Source: Apostichopus japonicus
Taxonomy: Eukaryota > Echinodermata > Holothuroidea > Aspidochirotida > Stichopodidae
NCBI RefSeq assembly: GCF_037975245.1
Contig: NC_092564.1
Span: 29,255,484 to 29,319,483 of the forward strand
DNA length: 64,000 nucleotides
Direction of reading: 5' to 3'
A program made the translations under genes and the position numbers. This document shows, one piece after another, positions 11,310 to 21,489 of this stretch. Position 1 is the first letter of the stretch; every line of letters begins with the position of its first letter. The notes under the pieces are model-generated. The model did not search any database. It was not told the origin of the DNA and worked only from the letters and a program-made list of their open reading frames with translations.

Positions 11310-12056
11310 AGACATGATGCTCTGTCTGGGAATCGAACCGGAGACATGGAGTTTGTCTGTGTCTCTCCAGTCCAGAGCACTACCAACTGCGCCACTAGAA
11401 CTGTTGAGAATTAATGCTCGTTTCTAATATTTAAACTTCAAAGTCCAGAATGGAAGAAGGAAAAGAAAATCAAATCAAACTGCTCTCTCTGGGAATCGAA
11501 CCTGAGACATGGAGTTTGTCAGTCCAGAGCACTACCAACTGCGCCACTAGAACTGTTGAGAATTAATGCTCGTTTCTAATATTTAAACTTCTAAGTCCAG
11601 AATGGAAGAAGGAAAAGAGAAAAAATCAAAATGCTCTGTCTGGGAATCGAACCTGAGACACGGAGTTTGTGAGTCCAGAGCACTACCAACTGCGCCACTA
11701 GAACTGTTGAGAATTAATGCTCGTTTCTAATATTTAAACTTCAAAGTCCAGAATGGAAGAAGGAAAAGAGAAGAAATCAAAATGCTCTGTCTGGGAATCG
11801 AACCTGAGACACGGAGTTTGTGAGTCCAGAGCACTACCAACTGCGCCACTAGAACTGTTGAGAATTAATGCTCGTTTCTAATATTTAAACTTCAAAGTCC
11901 AGAATGGAAGAAGGAAAAGAGAAAAAAATCAAAATGCTCTGTCTGGGAATCGAACCTGAGACACGGAGTTTGTCAGTCCAGAGCACTACCAACTGCGCCA
12001 CTAGAACTGCTGAGAATTAATGCTCGTTTCTAATATTTAAACTTCAAAGTCCAGAT
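11310..12056 (-). repeat. 151-bp tandem array of a tRNA-derived SINE-like unit (about 5 copies)
   Basis: GGGAATCGAACC recurs at about 11328, 11491, 11642, 11792 and 11944, giving periods of 163, 151, 151 and 152. On the minus strand each unit has a perfect A-box TGGCGCAGTTGG, a perfect B-box GGTTCGATTCC 44 bases downstream (the spacing of a real tRNA), and an AT-rich body containing TATTAGAAACGAGCATTAAT. The body and head are related to the 155-bp satellite at the end of the window. Units differ by only a few bases, which suggests recent amplification or homogenisation. Confidence 0.88.
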
Positions 12057-12286
12057 TTATGACTTATGAAAAAAATAGAAATCATATAAACAAAAAGCCT
12101 TTTCCGGTCACTCGGTCAGATAATTACACGAAATAAGTGTATAACAAAGACAAGGGTGTCTTCTACTCCACGTCTAATTTTAATTTCGATGGGTGCTTCA
12201 GAGAGGACAAGAGAGGGGCCTTAAAAGAGGGGGTTTTCCAAATTGTGCACTTATAAAGAACACGTATTTCTATCGGGTCCTTTGAG
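12057..12286. repeat. Direct repeat, copy 1 (partner 13352-13568)
   Basis: The sequence from TATGAAAAAAATAGAAATCA through GACAAGGGTGTCTTCTA to ATTTCTATCGGGTC is repeated at 13352-13568 with few differences. The copies flank about 1.1 kb that contains an inverted repeat, so the whole may be one transposon with long terminal repeats or a duplicated segment. No coding capacity was recognised. Confidence 0.75.
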
Positions 12287-12840
12287 ACCACGTATCTCCC
12301 GAACGGAAGCAGATATGGACCTGGGAGTTGCAGATTTGGGCTCCTGAGCATCGGTTACCCCCTGTCACGTCATATGGGCGAAATCGATTTGGGGTCAATT
12401 TTTGGCAATTTTTATTTGCGACAAAAATAGGTTTTTGTATATTTGTATATATTTGTATATTTATTTGTTTCATCACAATTTACAGTGTGACGGGAAGTCT
12501 CCTATAAAGCCTGTAAGGCTTAACAAAGTAGGAGACTCCCCAAAAAGAAAAAAGAAAGAAAAACTTAAGAATAGAAATGAAAAGTTAATAGTAGCATCTA
12601 CAATGATGAAATAATCGAATTGACTCTACTAGAAATTAATAATGTTAATAAGCGATCCTAACAATCTTTATAATGATCTTAATCGCAAACACACACACAA
12701 GAATAAATCCATTAATAGTGAGAAATAATTACAGTTTGGAGATTCCTTTTGAATACAGAGTAAGAAGGCTTATTCTTAACATTATCCTGGAGATTATTCC
12801 ACGTTTTTTGTCTGAAAAGTTTAAAAAGTACTTCTTTTTG
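12287..12840. repeat. Repeat-derived interval with a LINE-like 3' tail
   Basis: The segment at 12484-12560 reads GGAAGTCTCCTATAAAGCC, then GTAAGGCTT, then GGAGACTCCC, followed by an A-rich tail of AAAAAGAAAAAAGAAAG. It looks like the 3' end of a non-LTR element. No open frame with recognisable motifs was seen. Confidence 0.35.
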
Positions 12841-13321
12841 ATACCCAATTTCAAAATAAACTTCAGATTCGTAATCAGCGTGTCGCGAACTACCAGAAAA
12901 GATACACATTTATCGAATTTGCGACAACAAGTTTTTGCACCTCAAACTTGAAAAAGTAAGACCGAAAAACTTTTACGACGAACAAAGGATTAAAATCTTT
13001 TGTTGCCCCTAAAAGTTTTTCCGTTTTCTATTGTTCCTCTGAAAAGTTGCAAACTGAGCGAAATAAAAGGGCGCTCGACGCATCTTGCCAGTGATACGTG
13101 ATTTCAAAGCAGTCAAATCAAACCTTTGTTTGTCATCTTGAGTTTTATCTTGACATTTATGAATAAATGGGTCAAATTTTGGCATAAATTTTGGAAAAAA
13201 CTGCTTACGGTTTTTAAAGGTGAAATAACTTTTTGTCGCAAAGGCGATAAATGTGTATCTTTTCTGGTAGTTCGCGACACGCTGATTACGAATCTGAAGT
13301 TTATTTTGGAATTGGGTGCTG
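12840..13321. repeat. Inverted repeat pair (arms 12840-12950 and 13212-13321)
   Basis: The left arm, containing ACTTCAGATTCGTAATCAGC and CGCGAACTACCAGAAAAGAT, is present in inverse complement in the right arm, where CTTTTCTGGTAGTTCGCGAC occurs at about 13260. About 110 bp pair with few mismatches around a 260-bp spacer. The spacer shares a segment (GTTCCTCTGAAAAGTTGCAA, 13034) with 16450-16475, marking a dispersed repeat. Confidence 0.75.
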
Positions 13322-13351
13322 TATGGGGGCGTGCAGGGGAAAAAAATGATT

Positions 13352-13568
13352 TGTGATTTATGAAAAAAATAGAAATCATATAAACAAAAAGCCTTTCCCG
13401 GTCAGATAATTACACGAAATTAGTGTATAACAAAGACAAGGGTGTCTTCTATTCCACGTCTAATTTTAATGTCGATGGGTGTTTCAGAGAGGACAAGAGG
13501 GGGCTGAAAAGAGGGGTTTTTCAAAATTGTGCACTTATAAAGAACACGTATTTCTATCGGGTCATTTG
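13352..13568. repeat. Direct repeat, copy 2 (partner 12057-12286)
   Basis: This is the second copy of the 12057-12286 segment. Homology stops exactly where the CAGTGGCG terminus of the neighbouring MITE begins at 13569, so the MITE inserted at or near the edge of the repeat. Confidence 0.75.
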
Positions 13569-13906
13569 CAGTGGCGGAGCTAAGGGTATTGGTCGAGGGG
13601 GGGGGGGCGAGAATGGTCTGTAGGGGCGCTTTCGAAACTATCTAAGCGGAGCGCCACCACGGGTTTGGCGCGGAGCGTACCGAAAATTTTGAATAAAGAT
13701 GCTCCTTAGATCGGCGGAAATGACACTTTCCGGGCCTTGCTAATTTGCAGATAAAGGATAAATGTCAATAGGTAGATGAGAGCGCAATAAAAACGTCAAT
13801 AATAGCATATAAAGTGGTAAAAAGCTAAAAAAGGGCGCCAGCAGTCCATTTGAGTCCGTCAGGGGGGGGGTATCCGCCCCCTGACTGTATGGACGCTGCG
13901 CCACTG
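13569..13906. mobile_element. hAT-like MITE (no clear target duplication)
   Basis: The termini are CAGTGGCGGAGC and, inverted, CAGTGGCGCAGC. The interior contains AAGCGGAGCGCCACCACGGG and GCGCGGAGCGTACC, which occur in inverse orientation in the hAT-type element at 14404-15276, so both belong to one family. The flanking octamers GTCATTTG and CCAGATAG do not match, which suggests later rearrangement. Confidence 0.6.
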
Positions 13907-14002
13907 CCAGATAGACCACCCCCTCCCCCCATGGTACGCCATTTGACGAAAGAATAACACACCCTCAATGCAACCTATACCTAATGGACACTTTCGTGGT
14001 AT

Positions 14003-14403
14003 GATTATAGTCCCCCAAATGAGCCCATATCCAGCATAGCATATATATGTTCTAATAAAAATATAAAACTCCTAGTAATTGCCCACATTATTTTTTCTGA
14101 AAAAGGCAAATCTCTTAGAAATATGTGATAAATACAACTTAACGATAATTAGCCAAAGTACCAATCCTAGGATAAACCCAATAAACAATATTACAGAACT
14201 ACTTGACTACCCATGTAACCTCAAATCACCTCGCAACTTAAACACATTCGATACAAATCCTAGAAGATGACTAAATCAGTGACAATTTTTCCACTCGTTT
14301 TTGAGCTAGACATAAACCTCAACGCATACCAAATAACGAAGTGACGTATAATTACAATAAAACAGACTCCCAAAATACAACAACCAAAACAACGAGCTAA
14401 ATT
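14003..14403 (+). mobile_element. Jockey-like LINE copy 2, endonuclease part
   Basis: Close nucleotide homology to 4503-4945 of LINE copy 1 begins at ATTATAGTCCC. The translated fragments KANLLEICDKYNLTIISQST and NPINN.TELLDY match copy 1. The frame is broken by small deletions. This copy is truncated at both ends and split by a hAT-type element. It continues at 15285. Confidence 0.8.
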
Positions 14404-15276
14404 CAGTGGCGGCGGAACCGGGGGGGGGGGGGGGGTAAGCGCAACACAACTACGTCTTAGGCCAATGATTTGCCTCATTTCAGCCAGTTCTCCAACATCC
14501 CCTGAAAGATATATCCTTCCAATGGTAGCACATTTCCCATGGATATATCCTTCAGGGACATAGGGGGGGGGGGGAGGGTAGGTGCGGAGCATTGCAGCCA
14601 GAGCATTCAAACGATATGATAATTGATTGTCTCTATCATGCCTCATCGAATATTAGTGTTTTAAATAAGAGTGTAATAAGCTAAACGCTATACACTCATC
14701 AAAATTTGCGTTTACACTACGAGTACACGCAAGGCGTGGAACATGGCTCTATGTGCGCAATTAATTATTAAACGAACAAAAACACAATATTAGCATTTCA
14801 CCTGTACTGTATAGGGTACATGCATTCGTGACTGTGCTTGGTTCATAGAAATTTGTTGGCAACTGCACATGGTTTGGAATTACCCATTTGTTGACATTAA
14901 GAAATGCTTTCTGTTTTTTCTTAGGACATTTATTTAATTATTGCATTTAATTGCAAGTAGTAATTTACTACACTCAAAAACGTCTTTGCGAGTACACTAC
15001 GAGTAATAGCTACTCTCTTAAAACACCCTCGAATATACAAATTACAATGCTTTTACAGATTTTTTGGTGCAATCTGAGAAATTGCAGGCTTGAGACCCAT
15101 ATCTTAGGGCTAGGTATTCGCAGCATAAAACACTCGGCAAGTGCCGTTTCCGGGCATCTGGGGGTTTGAAAACCCCAAAATTGTCTTGTACGCTCCGCAT
15201 CAACCCATGGTGGCGCTCCGCTTAGATAATCTTAACACATTAGCACCCCAATAATTTTCCCGTTCCGCCGCGCCTG
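14404..15276. mobile_element. Non-autonomous hAT-superfamily element nested in LINE copy 2
   Basis: The exact 8-bp target duplication GCTAAATT lies at 14396-14403 and 15277-15284. The terminal inverted repeats are CAGTGGCGGCGGAAC and CAGGCGCGGCGGAAC, with 13 of 15 positions equal. Length is 873 bp. The interior has G-runs (14419-14435 and 14560-14573) and no transposase-like frame. Removing it restores the LINE sequence AACGAGCTAAATTACATCG, which aligns with copy 1. The 8-bp duplication and CAG termini are characteristic of hAT. Confidence 0.88.
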
Positions 15277-15284
15277 GCTAAATT

Positions 15285-16232
15285 ACATCGACAATTACTG
15301 TGACAGCGTTGCCCATCAATCATATCTTCAATACTTTCAAAAGACACTGTCATTTAAAAACAAAACAGAAAACGAAAACTAAATAAGAAAATCCTTACAC
15401 TTATGAAACTCAGACGTCGCCTACGTAGAACCTATATCATCTCCCGAGACCTAACTCTAAAAACCCAAATTAACCAACTTAAATAGCAATAAACAGACAA
15501 ATATTGGCGGATGAACAAAACCGTGTCCCAAACAACTGCGATTTAATAAGTAATGATAAAAACCCGAAACACTTTTGGAAAATTTAAAAAAATCATTAAC
15601 CCCATTACAACCCCAAACACAGGTAAAACAGACCAAGGCCTTAGAGATAATGTAGGTAACCTCATCACAAAAACTCAAGACCAAATAAAGCTAATTGAAT
15701 CGTACTTTAAAAGTATATTCAATATCTACGATGGCCCCCGATACGATATCAGCTGTAAACACGAAATAGACCGTACAATTATCAGAAATGCAACCAGCTT
15801 TAACACCAACCCATTAGGATGTCTCAACAAAAAACATCCCTCTGCTCAATAAAATAGATATAAACAATTGGTATGGTGCCACTAAAAAATGCATCCTCCA
15901 CTGGTCCTGACAACATAAATGACCAAATGCCTAAAAACTCCCCTCCGATATTCATTTAACTCTCATATTTTCCCACTATTTAACGAACTCCTTAGACTGG
16001 GTTATTTCCCAACCCCATGGAAATCCGCCAAAAAGATTTTAATACCGAAACTAAGTAAAGACCGCACCAAAATTCAAAACTATCGACCAATTAGTCTCCT
16101 CCCAGCCGTATGTAAGATTTCCGAAAGAATTATAGATAACCGCACCAGATCCCACCTAGAGCAAATTAATCACCTTTCCCCGTACCAATCGGGCTAATTC
16201 CGCGCACACAAATCTACAATAAACCAAACTTT
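15285..16232 (+). mobile_element. Jockey-like LINE copy 2, reverse transcriptase part
   Basis: The segment is collinear with about 4953-5913 of copy 1. Readable pieces include NTGKTDQGLRDNVGNLITKT, then LLRLGYFPTPWKSAKKILIP and KLSKDRTKIQNYRPISLLPA, which are the N-terminal reverse transcriptase blocks. Homology stops at about 16232 before the catalytic motif. Several stops and shifts make it non-functional. Confidence 0.82.
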
Positions 16233-16600
16233 CTGCTGATCTTATTTTTTAAGCCTCTGAAGAAGATCCTGCTAGGATCGAAACTTTTACACATTCTATT
16301 ACACAGGCTCTCTAGTGGATAAGCAGTTTGCTAACAGTTTCATTCTGCTTATCTTTTAGGCCTCTTTTGGCCTCTGCTTATCTTTTAGGCAGAACAAAGG
16401 TTTGTGAATCCTTTGTTCGTTTTAAAAGTTTTTTCGGGTTTCTATTGTTCCTCTGAAGTTGCAAACTGACCAAAAAAGAGGCCGATAGAGAGCGCTCCAC
16501 GCATCTTGCCAGTCATAAGTTATTTCAACGCAGTCAAATCAAACCTTTCTTATTCATAAATGTTCTCCAGTTTCACGGTGTTGTTTCCTCGGAAATTGTA
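16233..16600. repeat. Dispersed-repeat fragments with a GATCC/GGATC hairpin
   Basis: At 16257-16284, CTGAAGA is followed by a GATCC-TGCTA-GGATC stem-loop and GAAAC. The same layout occurs in the Penelope-like element at 32311. From about 16395 the sequence matches 12965-13130 (GTTCCTCTGAAGTTGCAAAC and CGCATCTTGCCAGT). No gene was seen. Confidence 0.5.
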
Positions 16601-17222
16601 TGCTAAGCGATAGAAGTGTTCAATGTTTTAATCGTAATTTTTTCTTCAAAAATGGAACGGAGGGTGATAAAATACTGCCTGATACTGTTGTTTTAACTGG
16701 TTGTTGTATATTAATAGTTTTCAACCGCTCCGCGACATGAGCTATGCAGATTCAGGAAACGTTGCCTTGACCATTACTTTAGCAACAAGGCAATCAAAAG
16801 AATTAAGATCTTTTAAGGACTCAAAATGTAGAATATATATTCCAAAATGTTTCAATACCCAGAGAGAACAGTCTTCCTATGTGATATAAAGACATACAGA
16901 TGCTCTATGTATGAGCACATGGACATATTCTTTGATCAATTTGAGCAAGAAAAGCAGCTCTGCCAACCCTTTAATAATTAATGAGTAACATGACATTGTT
17001 TTATTTTCACTATGAAACATTTTCACAAGTTACTGCCAAACCTAGAGTCATGTAGTATAAATCACTGAAAATAATGCCAATTTTGAGACCATTTGAAATA
17101 TGAAGTTCAATAAAGGTGTACGTTTTGAGTTATCCTGTACAGCATTTGAACATCACCCTCCGTTCCATTTTGAAGAAAAAATTAGCATTATTTCTCAACA
17201 GTTGCAGTGACGCAGTGGTTAG
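16601..17222. other. No gene recognised
   Basis: This is AT-rich sequence. The words TTTTTTCTTCAAAAATGGAA (about 16636) and CATTTTGAAGAAAAAATTA (about 17165) are near inverse complements about 530 bp apart, with ACGGAGGGTGA and TCACCCTCCGT beside them. An old inverted-repeat element of about 540 bp is therefore possible (about 16630-17185). Confidence 0.4.
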
Positions 17223-17404
17223 CAAGGGCGTAGGAACCGAGGGGCTGGGCTGGATCTAACTGCGCCAAAGTTCAATACAGGGGAACTTGAAATGCAGCTA
17301 TTGGTCAAGAAAAATTGGTGGGGACACGGTATATTATGTCCTCACTACTGAAAAAAAGTTGATGGGGACGCGTCCTGCTGTCCCCACCAGGATCTGCGCC
17401 CATG
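17223..17404. mobile_element. Short hAT-like MITE
   Basis: The left end CAAGGGCGTAGGAACC and the inverted right end CATGGGCGCAGATCC form a short imperfect terminal repeat over 182 bp. The flanking octamers do not match, so the boundaries are tentative. Confidence 0.45.
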
Positions 17405-17776
17405 GTTTGAAGGCTGTTCATCCTGGAACGCCATTTTCATGCTCACTGATATGATGTGATATCTGCTGTTTGCTTAACAAATTCGAATAATTGAAATGAG
17501 ACTGAAATATATAACTTTGATCTGTTTATTGTGCAATTCCCCACATTCTTTTCATTTCGAAAGACACACAGTTTCAAGTTCAGTTCACTGAAGGTTTCGA
17601 TTCTCTATCTGCCTTCAGTTTAGGTAAGATCTTGGGATATTCATCCCTAGATATCGCTGGATATTGCTAGAAATCCATACAGCACAGTGTTCTTGGTATT
17701 TCTTGGGATTTTTCGGGCCTGATCTTGGGAAATTGCAAAATCGGGAGTGGTTACACTCCATTTAGGTCAGTGCACG

Positions 17777-19548
17777 TATGGCAAGCCGTTTTAACATTTA
17801 CCTCGCAATTCGACTTAAGTCGAATACATTTCACTTAAGTGGAATTCAATTTCACTTAAGCAGAATACTATTTAACTTGAGTGGAATTCTATTTAACTTA
17901 AGTGAAATACCATATTCCACTTAAGCTTAATTGTATTTTACTTAAGCTGAATTCATCAACTTGTCACTGCATCTTACTTAAGCTAAATCTATTTCACTTA
18001 AGTGGAATTGTATTTCACTTAGGAAATGCATTTCACTTAAGTGGAATTGTATTCTACTTAAGTGGAATACAATTCCACTTAAGTGGAATGTCCTGTCTAT
18101 TTCACTTAAGTGGAATACAATTACACTTAAGTGGAATACAATTACACTTAAGTGAAATGTGATTGGATAGTCTATTTCACTTAAGTGGAATGTGATTGGC
18201 TAGTGTATTCCACTTAAGTGGAATGTGATTGGCTAGTTCATTCAACGCCAAACTTTGCCCATGCCTTTGCGCGCCATTATAAACAACTTGCCGCGATACG
18301 TGTACGTACGTGGTGTCGATATGTGCACAATGAATATCGGCTGTCCATCTGGATCCAGCTAGCACTTAACATTTGTGCAAGGTGAGCACGTACGTACCTG
18401 ACCTGGTACCTGACGAATACCATTACCAAAATAAAGCCATGGCAAATACATTACAAGTGGTTGGAGCTACAGCCGAAAACGCATTGACAAGGGCTAGAGA
18501 ACGTATTACTTTTTTTTTATTTTGGATGGAATCTTTTACTTCGTCAAAAGTTTCACTATCTAAAAAGTTACGAATTCTGCCTATGTTACTTAAACAAGAT
18601 GTAAGCCGCCTCTGTTGTGCATCATACTGATTGTTCCCCTGTGCAAGTGAGAAAACAACACTTCGAATTGTGTCTGTAACAACAACAATTATTTGATCGC
18701 ATTCCAGCAATGTTAGATGTGAATGATTAGCCATAGCCATAATGTACACGTGCAACGAGGATCGACTACATCATCATATGTGATGAGCAATTGAATGCGT
18801 TACGACGAACATTACCCTAAATTGTATTTATATATAAGCCACATATCAACATTTCCACTTAAGTGGAATTGTATTTTACTTAAGCAGAATAGAATTCCAC
18901 TTAAGTGAAATTGACGCCCAAAAGATATTATTCCACTAAAGTGTAATTGTATTCCACTTAAGTAGAATACAATTCCACTTAAGTGGAAATGCATTCCACT
19001 TAAGTGGAATTGTATTTTTAAGCAGAATAGAATTCCACATAAGTGAAATTGACGCCCAAAAGATATTATTCCACTTAAATGAAATTGTATTCCACTTAAG
19101 TGGAATACAATTCCACTTAAGTGGAAATGCATTCCACTCAACTGGAATTGTATTTCACTTAAGTGGAAAAGCATTTCACTTGAGTGGAATTGTATTCCAC
19201 TTAAGTGAAATAGATGGACTATTTAGCTTAAGTGAAATGTTATTCCACTAAAGTGGAAATGTATTCCACTTAAGTAAATTACAATTCCACTTAAGTGGAA
19301 TGTATTTCCACTAAAGTGAAATACAATTCCACTTAAGTGGGAGGCATTTCCACTTAAGTGAAATAGAAATGTCCATTTCCACTTAAGTGGAATGGAATTC
19401 TACTTTAGGGAAATTGAACTCCACTTAAGTGGAATACATTTCCACTTAAGTGGAATAACATTTCACTTAAGTAGAATGTATTCCAATAAAGTGAAATGTA
19501 TTCGACTGAAGTCTAATTGCGAAGTAAATGTTAAAACGGCTTGCCATA
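17777..19548. mobile_element. Foldback-type DNA element 1 (CACTTAAGTG arms)
   Basis: The 6-bp target duplication TGCACG lies at 17771-17776 and 19549-19554. Terminal inverted repeats begin TATGGCAAGCCGTTTTAACA and match over about 60 bp with three differences. Inside them, long arms (about 17815-18240 and 18845-19500) consist of many diverged copies of a palindromic unit such as TTCCACTTAAGTGGAAT, giving dense CTTAAG sites. About 600 bp between the arms are non-repetitive and include one minus-strand open frame (18423-18755). Long inverted arms made of short subrepeats define foldback elements, such as Drosophila FB and the sea urchin TU type. Confidence 0.88.
18423..18755 (-). CDS. Hypothetical 110-residue ORF inside foldback element 1
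   Basis: This is the longest open frame in the single-copy core of the foldback element. The protein starts MHVYIMAMANHSHLTLLECD and contains CLSNIGRIRNFLDSETFDEV and DSIQNKKKVIRSLALVN. I recognise no family. It has no DDE-like spacing and is short for a transposase. It could be a captured host fragment, an exon of a larger gene, or chance. An overlapping plus-strand frame of 85 codons is weaker in composition. Confidence 0.25.
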   Translation of the reverse strand: MHVYIMAMANHSHLTLLECDQIIVVVTDTIRSVVFSLAQGNNQYDAQQRRLTSCLSNIGRIRNFLDSETFDEVKDSIQNKKKVIRSLALVNAFSAVAPTTCNVFAMALFW

Positions 19549-19560
19549 TGCACGATCTCT

Positions 19561-19578
19561 CTATATATATATATGTAT

Positions 19579-19614
<36 letters not shown>
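19561..19614. repeat. (TA)n/(CA) microsatellite
   Basis: This is an alternating TA tract with a short ACACAC interruption. It begins just outside the right target duplication of foldback element 1. Confidence 0.9.
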
Positions 19615-19616
<2 letters not shown>

Positions 19617-20128
19617 CCCGATCACTAGACTCGTTATCTATCGATGAAGTGGTGTGTTGCCGGATTTTGTCAAGGTTTTAGTACTACGGGCGAAGGTTAT
19701 TGTTTAAGTTTTGTAATTCATTGGGAAGCGATAAGAGGGGTGGGGCGTAGGGGTTGTGGGGGTGGGTGGTGGGGCATTTTCACGCAGATTGGAACAATCT
19801 CAAGAAGTGATAGGTGCGTCCGCCTGTCCCCCCCCCCCCATGCACTACATGATATTCACAGGAGATGTGCTCAATTCTCTAATCACATGCGGAATTTATT
19901 TTTAGATTCATTGTATGAGTTACGGTACGAGGTTTAGGGTAACAATTAGCATTCAGGTCGGAGTATAACATTTTATCTCTGGATGGCAGTGTTGCATCGA
20001 AGGACATACGTCTAGTGCAGTTCGCATATAGATCCTGGTCTAATACTGAAAATGCATCATGTTCCCGATGACTCGGTCGAGTTCGAGACCAGCCACAGTT
20101 GGTTTCATAGCACAATTGTACAATTGTT
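19615..20128. other. No supported gene; possible SINE fragment
   Basis: A B-box-like GAGTTCGAGACC at about 20080-20091 suggests a degraded tRNA-derived repeat. A short open frame from 19644 (MKWCVAGFCQGF) faintly resembles a zinc-finger start but has no supporting context. Confidence 0.35.
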
Positions 20129-20134
20129 TATATG

Positions 20135-20192
<58 letters not shown>

Positions 20193-20208
20193 TATATATA
20201 TACATATA

Positions 20209-20269
<61 letters not shown>

Positions 20270-20281
20270 ATATATATATAT
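20129..20281. repeat. (TA)n microsatellite
   Basis: About 150 bp of almost pure TA with scattered TG and CA changes. Open frames of YIYIY type across it are artefacts. Confidence 0.95.
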
Positions 20282-20334
20282 TAGTGAGAGAGGAAATATG
20301 AAAACGTCAAAATGGAGTTGTCGGTGGAAGGGGT

Positions 20335-20640
20335 AGGGTGAGGCGCACACCCCTTCCAAAATCATCGATCCGTCACTGGCTACCCTATGTGTATAATAGG
20401 GATCAGCCCTGTAATTATGTCACTGTTCTTTTTTCTCTTCCCAGTTGCTTGCCGTTTTTTCTACTCCCTCCTTTTCTCCTTTTCCTCTATTTCTTCTTTT
20501 TCTTTTCCCTTCCTTCCTCCCCTTCTTTCCCCTCTTTTTCTTCTCTCTTTTTTTCTCTCCTCTATTTCTTACCTGGGGGGCGCATGCCCCCAACGCCCCC
20601 CTAGATACACACGCCCCCCCTGGATACGCGCCTGATCAAG
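20335..20640. repeat. Ends of hAT-like repeats and a pyrimidine-rich tract
   Basis: ATCGATCCGTCACTG ending at about 20378 and TGGATACGCGCCTG ending at about 20634 are inverse forms of CAGTGACGGATC- and CAGGCGCGTATCCA-type MITE termini. Between them lies a TTTTCTCCTTTTCC-like pyrimidine tract (about 20420-20565). Partner termini were not identified. Confidence 0.4.
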
Positions 20641-21000
20641 GTGGTCAGAATTTGACCCTAAGTGACCTTTGACCTCTTCATAGAACATTCAGTTCTTGTA
20701 CATTTCTGAGCATGAGGATAATCGCAGCTTTGATTTTGATGTCGACAAGGATTTCAGGCTTTTGGCAGCTGATGACTCCAATTTACATTTGACCTCTTAA
20801 CAGAACTGCTCAAAGTGTAATGCTCAGTGAGGGGGACCTACCACCTAATTATGACATGACACCGATGCTACAGATATTCACTAAACTAGACTACAAGGTT
20901 TTTGTATTTTGGCCGCTGATGACCTCAATTGACATAACTTCATAATTTCCATCTGTAAATATGAGAAAATTTTCAACATGATACCCTTGAGAAGGGCAAT
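20641..21000. repeat. Diverged tandem 'TGACCT' repeat
   Basis: AAGTGACCTTTGACCTCTTC, CAATTTACATTTGACCTC and similar phrases recur about every 110-150 bp. The same style of sequence occurs at 26030-26640 and 28930-29470, so it is a dispersed family. Confidence 0.5.
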
Positions 21001-21301
21001 TTTGAAAACATGCAAGAGAGAATAAAAAACCCAGTATTTTTAGGTGCAGGGCAGAGATGGTCTTATGGTATTGCAGAAGTATTCAAGACTATGCATGAAA
21101 TAAAGGTAGAGTTCCCCAGAAAAAAATTCTGCCAAACTATTCCTTAAAATTTAGGAGAGCAGTTTTTCAAGTGTTTTAAGTACAGCTTTCATAACAGTGT
21201 TCTCTATTATATCTCTTGCTATTTCAAGGAAAAAAACTGCATATCTTAGTGCTTCAATATTTACACACATGGTGATACAAAATAAAGAAGTAGAAAAGCT
21301 T

Positions 21302-21325
21302 ACATATATATACAGTTTATACATA

Positions 21326-21397
<72 letters not shown>

Positions 21398-21432
21398 TAT
21401 ATATATATATGAATATATACATGTACATATAG
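21302..21432. repeat. (TA)n microsatellite
   Basis: TA/TG tract of about 130 bp. Confidence 0.95.
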
Positions 21433-21489
21433 ATAGGGAGTACTCAATTCGATTAAGCCCAAAAGGGTTTCTTAGTTGACTTCCTTTCA

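Noticed and set aside
10831-11414. Overlapping plus-strand frames of 88-147 codons
   Set aside because: They cross a GC-rich tandem repeat and tRNA-derived units. Several frames are open at once and composition is not protein-like.
11310-12056. Functional tRNA gene cluster
   Set aside because: A and B boxes are good, but the acceptor and anticodon arms do not pair as a tRNA, and each unit has a long AT-rich body. A SINE-like origin fits better.
19644-19937. Possible THAP-type zinc-finger protein (MKWCVAGFCQGF)
   Set aside because: Only the first few residues look suggestive. The rest is G-rich repeat sequence without the expected Cys/His spacing.
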